Made by a program: the position numbers and the translations under genes. Below are positions 5,410 through 8,047 of a DNA stretch of 8,047 nt, piece by piece. Under the pieces are notes generated by a model, which was not told where the DNA came from, ran no database searches, and worked only from the letters and a program-made list of their open reading frames with translations. Position 1 is the first letter of the stretch; every line of letters starts with the position of its first letter. This DNA is from an uncultured Actinoplanes sp. (GTDB lineage Bacteria > Actinomycetota > Actinomycetes > Mycobacteriales > Micromonosporaceae): assembly GCA_934667465.1 (NCBI GenBank), contig CAKUMG010000224.1, forward strand, positions 1 to 8,047. The letters run 5' to 3'.

Positions 5410-6957
5410 ATGAGCGAAATGCTGTGCGCTGCCCTCACCGATCTCGAGGATCAGTACCACTGGGACGCCGATTCCTCGTACCGGCGAGCCACCGCGATCG
5501 AGGAGCAGGCGCTCCGCCTCGGCGACGAGCGGCTCGTCACCCGGGCGAGGCTCAGCCAGGCCAACATGCTCATGCGGATGGGTGACGTGGCCGGCGCCGC
5601 CAAACGAATCTGGGCCATCCACCGCTGGGCCGCCGGGCACGACGACCGGGTCCTGCAGGCGCGGACCCACCTCGTGTGGGCGCACATCCACCGCCACCTC
5701 GGCGACCCCGCGCAGTGCCTGGAACACTCGGTGCTCGCGGTCGAGCTGCTCGACGACCACGCGACGCCGTACATGCACGTCTGGCACCGCGCCAAGCTCG
5801 CCGACTCGCTCGGGCTGGCCGGCTCGATGGCGGACGCCCGCATCCGTTACGCCCAAGCCGAGCAGCTCGCCGAGGAGATCGACCAGCCGCAGCTCATGGT
5901 GGGCGTGCTCAACAACCATGCCTACACCGAGTTCGCGTACGGCGACACGAAGCGTGCCCAGGCCGTCGCCGACCGCCTCCGGGACTACGCTGCGGCGCAC
6001 GGTATCGAACTCGACCCGGCCGCCCTCGACACGATCGGCGCCATCGAGATCGAGAACGGCAACCACGAGGTGGCCGAGCGGCTGCTGCGCGAGGCCGTGC
6101 GCCTGCACCACGTCGGCGACTACGAGGACGCGAACGCCCTCGCCGAGTACATGCTCACGCTCGCCCGTGCCCAGCGCGGCCTCGGTGCCACCGACCGCGC
6201 GCAGGCGAGCCTGGACGTCTCCCGCGAGCTGTGCATCGAACGGAACCTCGGCGACGTGCTGGTCAGGGTGCATCAGGAGCAGGCCGAGCTGCACGCCGCC
6301 CGGGGCGAGTTCGCCACCGCGTTCGCCGTACACAAGATCTTCTTCGCCGCCCATCACGCGCTGCACTCGTCGCAGCGGGAGGCACAGGCCCGGACGCGGC
6401 AGGCGATGTTCGAGACCACCGAGGCCCGCCGGGAGGCCGCCCGCTTCCGCGAACAGGCCCGCCGCGACCCGCTCACAGGGCTGCGCAACCGCCGCTTCCT
6501 CGACGAGCGCCTGCCCGAGCTGATCGGCGCGGGCACGCTCTCCGTGGCCATCGTCGACCTGGACCACTTCAAGCAGATCAACGACCAGCTGTCCCACGAC
6601 ATCGGCGACCAGGTGCTCGTGCAGGTGGCGAAGCTGCTCGAGACGGAGTCGGCGGCCGCGGCACCGGAGGGCTTCGTCGCGCGGCTCGGCGGCGAGGAGT
6701 TCCTGATCGCGCTGCCCGGGCTCGGCGTGACCGCCGCCACAGCGTGCCTCGACGGCGTCCGGCGCGCGGTCGCCGCGTACGACTGGAGTGAGCTCACCCA
6801 CGGGCTGCCGGTCTCGGTGAGCATCGGGGTGGCCGGGGCGGCATCCACGCAGGCAGCGACGCTCGCCGAGGCCGACCGGAACCTCTATGTGGCCAAGCAC
6901 GCCGGCCGGAACCGCGTCGTCGCCGTGTCCTATCAGGAGGATGCTGACGCAGCGTGA
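5410..6957 (+). CDS. TPR-repeat GGDEF protein, predicted cytoplasmic diguanylate cyclase
   Basis: A 515-residue protein predicted to make cyclic di-GMP from two GTP. Residues 1-315 are a series of paired helices with TPR-like spacing (for example LSQANMLMRMGDVAGAAKRIWAI, RYAQAEQLAEEI, LNNHAYTEFAYGDTKRAQAVADRL), probably a protein-interaction platform. A charged coiled-coil-like helix (about 318-352, ending EARREAARFREQARR) leads into the GGDEF domain at 353: DPLTGLRNRR, VDLDHFKQINDQLSHDIGD with metal-binding Asp383, and the active-site loop RLGGEEF (425-431). The GGEEF form is catalytically competent in this family. No RxxD inhibitory site lies at the usual place (418-421 are APEG), so feedback inhibition by product is unlikely. 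There is no membrane segment, signal peptide or EAL domain. In actinomycetes cyclic di-GMP influences development through BldD and a sigma-factor/anti-sigma pair; a link here is only inference. Confidence 0.9.
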   Translation: MSEMLCAALTDLEDQYHWDADSSYRRATAIEEQALRLGDERLVTRARLSQANMLMRMGDVAGAAKRIWAIHRWAAGHDDRVLQARTHLVWAHIHRHLGDPAQCLEHSVLAVELLDDHATPYMHVWHRAKLADSLGLAGSMADARIRYAQAEQLAEEIDQPQLMVGVLNNHAYTEFAYGDTKRAQAVADRLRDYAAAHGIELDPAALDTIGAIEIENGNHEVAERLLREAVRLHHVGDYEDANALAEYMLTLARAQRGLGATDRAQASLDVSRELCIERNLGDVLVRVHQEQAELHAARGEFATAFAVHKIFFAAHHALHSSQREAQARTRQAMFETTEARREAARFREQARRDPLTGLRNRRFLDERLPELIGAGTLSVAIVDLDHFKQINDQLSHDIGDQVLVQVAKLLETESAAAAPEGFVARLGGEEFLIALPGLGVTAATACLDGVRRAVAAYDWSELTHGLPVSVSIGVAGAASTQAATLAEADRNLYVAKHAGRNRVVAVSYQEDADAA

Positions 6958-7069
6958 GTGAGGCGTTCCTCCGGGCGACAAGAGCAGCTTCGATCACCAC
7001 CCGGCGCTACGCTGATCCTCTTCACGGCGACAACGGAGGCAGCGGCGGCAGCGGGGAAGGCGGAGTCGG

Positions 7070-7873
7070 GTGGAGCGGGACAGCAAGGAGCGAGCTGTGG
7101 ATCCGTCGGTGCCGCACTCCGCGCGCATCTACGACTATTGGCTGGGCGGTAAGGACAACTTCGCGGCGGATCGCGAGGTCGCCGAGGCGATGCTGCAGGC
7201 CATCCCGAGCATGCGGGCGATGGCCGCCGAGAACCGCCGGTTCGTCCACCGGGTCGCGCGCGAGCTGGTCGAGGGCGAGGGCGTCCGGCAGTTCCTCGAC
7301 ATCGGCACGGGCATCCCGACCCGCCCCAACCTGCACGAGGTCGCGCAGCGGCTCGTCCCCGAGGCGCGCGTCGTCTATGTCGACAACGACCCGGTCGTGC
7401 TGGCGCACGCGCGTGCCCTGATGATGAGCGATCCGCGCGGCCGTTCCGAGTATATCGCCGCCGACCTGCGCGACCCGCCCTCGATCCTGTCCGACAAGGC
7501 GCTCGAGGACGCGCTCGATCTCGGCCGGCCCGTGGGGCTGACGCTGATCGCGGTGCTGATGCTGCTGTCCGACGAGGACGATCCCTGGTCGCTGGTGGCT
7601 CAGCTGCGCGATGCCCTGCCGTCGGGGAGCCTGCTCGCTGTCACCCATCCGACGGCCGACTTCAACGCCGGGGCGGTGGGGACGGCTGTTGCGGCCGCTC
7701 GTGCGGCGGGGATGACGCTCGTCGCCCGGTCGCGCGACGAGGTTGCGCGGTTCTTCGGCGATTGGGAGCTGCTCGCGCCGGGGCTGGTTCCTGTCTCGGC
7801 CTGGCGGCCTGAGGCGCCGGTGGCGGATCCCGAGACGACGTACTACTGGGCTGGGGTGGCGAGAAAACCTTGA
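7070..7873 (+). CDS. SAM-dependent methyltransferase, DUF574 / Methyltransf_19 family
   Basis: A 267-residue protein of the actinomycete-specific DUF574 family (Pfam PF04672), whose substrates are mostly unknown. The signature block ARIYDYWLGGKDNFAADRE lies at residues 18-36. A Rossmann-type SAM site follows: motif I FLDIGTGIPT (75-84), the acidic strand end VVYVDNDPVVLAHARAL (101-117), and AADLRDP (130-136). THPTADF (192-198) and the C-terminal YYWAGVARKP are also typical. Start choice is uncertain: GTG at 7070 has GGAG only 4 nt upstream but gives the usual N-terminal length. GTG at 7097 has a better site (AAGGAG, 6 nt upstream) and would yield 258 residues. It follows the GGDEF gene by 112 bp on the same strand. 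A -10-like TACGCT (7008-7013) without a clear -35 leaves open whether it has its own promoter. Family members are common and often occur singly, so a functional tie to the cyclase is not shown. Confidence 0.88.
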   Translation: MERDSKERAVDPSVPHSARIYDYWLGGKDNFAADREVAEAMLQAIPSMRAMAAENRRFVHRVARELVEGEGVRQFLDIGTGIPTRPNLHEVAQRLVPEARVVYVDNDPVVLAHARALMMSDPRGRSEYIAADLRDPPSILSDKALEDALDLGRPVGLTLIAVLMLLSDEDDPWSLVAQLRDALPSGSLLAVTHPTADFNAGAVGTAVAAARAAGMTLVARSRDEVARFFGDWELLAPGLVPVSAWRPEAPVADPETTYYWAGVARKP

Positions 7874-7882
7874 AGGGCGGAG

Positions 7883-7984
7883 GTCGTAGCCGGGTGCATG
7901 GTGCTGATCGCTGCTCACGCCGAGGGCCGCGCGGCACGAGCCAGGCGCCTGGCGGCGCCTGAACGGCTCGCGCCACCCGGCGAC
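7883..7984. terminator. Nested inverted-repeat structure downstream of the methyltransferase gene
   Basis: The outer stem GCCGGGTG (7889-7896) pairs perfectly with CACCCGGC (7974-7981), and GTC/GAC (7883-7885/7982-7984) extends it across a 3-nt bulge. Inside lies a second stem, CGAGCC/GGCTCG (7937-7942/7965-7970), extended outward past one mismatch. Within that is a tight hairpin, AGGCGCC-TGGC-GGCGCCT (7943-7960). No T-tract follows. The simplest reading is a strong GC-rich terminator for the gene ending at 7873. A structured RNA or regulatory DNA element is possible. The gap to the window edge has no convincing gene. Confidence 0.45.
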
Positions 7985-8016
7985 GTGCGGGAGTGGTCGT
8001 TCCGGGCTCGCTCCGC

Positions 8017-8035
8017 ATCGCCCCGGCCGGGCGAT
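8017..8035. repeat. Small GC-rich hairpin near the right edge
   Basis: ATCGCCC (8017-8023) and GGGCGAT (8029-8035) form a perfect 7-bp stem with a 5-nt loop (CGGCC). It lies 33 bp after the nested structure. It may be a further termination hairpin or belong to the next, unseen gene. In DNA this GC-rich, short stems have a fair chance origin. Confidence 0.3.
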
Positions 8036-8047
8036 CCGGCACGGGGG

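Noticed and set aside
5364..5585. Short plus-strand frame starting at the ATG at 5364
   Set aside because: Overlaps the start of the GGDEF gene in another frame, Arg/Gly/Pro-rich, with no ribosome site.
5359..6981. 540-codon minus-strand open frame opposite the GGDEF gene
   Set aside because: No recognisable domain. The plus strand encodes a full GGDEF domain with conserved active-site motifs and a strong ribosome site.
7022..7918. 298-codon minus-strand open frame opposite the methyltransferase
   Set aside because: Arg/Pro/His-rich antisense frame without a domain. The plus strand carries all DUF574 motifs.
7898..8047. Possible gene start at ATG 7898, open for 50 codons to the right edge
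   Set aside because: Second codon positions are about as GC-rich as the rest (near 70 percent by hand count), unlike real genes here. The translation is Ala/Arg/Pro-rich, and the frame runs through the nested hairpins. It could only be settled with sequence beyond the edge.

Overview
The window is very GC-rich, with G or C at most third codon positions, GTG as well as ATG starts, and short AT-richer patches only at promoters. The gene families (TetR- and MarR-controlled 14-helix drug exporters, a TPR-GGDEF protein and a DUF574-type methyltransferase) point to a filamentous actinobacterium. My best guess is Micromonosporaceae (for example Actinoplanes), but that is inference, and no marker gene is present. 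I saw no rRNA, tRNA, CRISPR array or insertion sequence.

Left part (1-3000). The 3' tail of an unrecognised plus-strand gene ends at 118. A TetR regulator (226-819, minus) is divergent from a MarR regulator (926-1405, plus). The MarR gene overlaps a DHA2-type MFS exporter (1402-3000) by ATGA, so those two form an operon. The 106-bp divergent spacer holds two copies of a TTGC/GCAA-type operator 17 bp apart, a separate MarR-like inverted repeat, and a promoter for each direction.

Middle part (3001-5409). A perfect 15-bp hairpin separates the first exporter from a second, convergent DHA2/EmrB-type exporter (3062-4489, minus). Upstream of it on the same strand lies its likely TetR repressor (4578-5225). 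The exporter promoter (TTGACA-N17-TATACG) is covered by clustered TGTAC/GTACA palindromes. A matching TGTAC-N3-GTACA site sits just upstream of the tetR gene. Together this looks like a classic autoregulated, ligand-inducible efflux circuit. The window therefore carries two independently regulated multidrug-type exporters tail to tail.

Right part (5410-8047). A cytoplasmic protein with TPR-like helical repeats and a C-terminal GGDEF domain (predicted diguanylate cyclase, GGEEF active site, no RxxD inhibitory site) is followed by a DUF574/Methyltransf_19 SAM-dependent methyltransferase of unknown substrate. The last 174 bases hold nested inverted repeats, probably a transcription terminator or another structured element, and no convincing gene.

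Nothing here is clearly a new multi-gene system. The most informative non-coding signals are the two operator systems, the unusual 3' structure at 7883-7984 and the palindromes in the 5226-5409 spacer.
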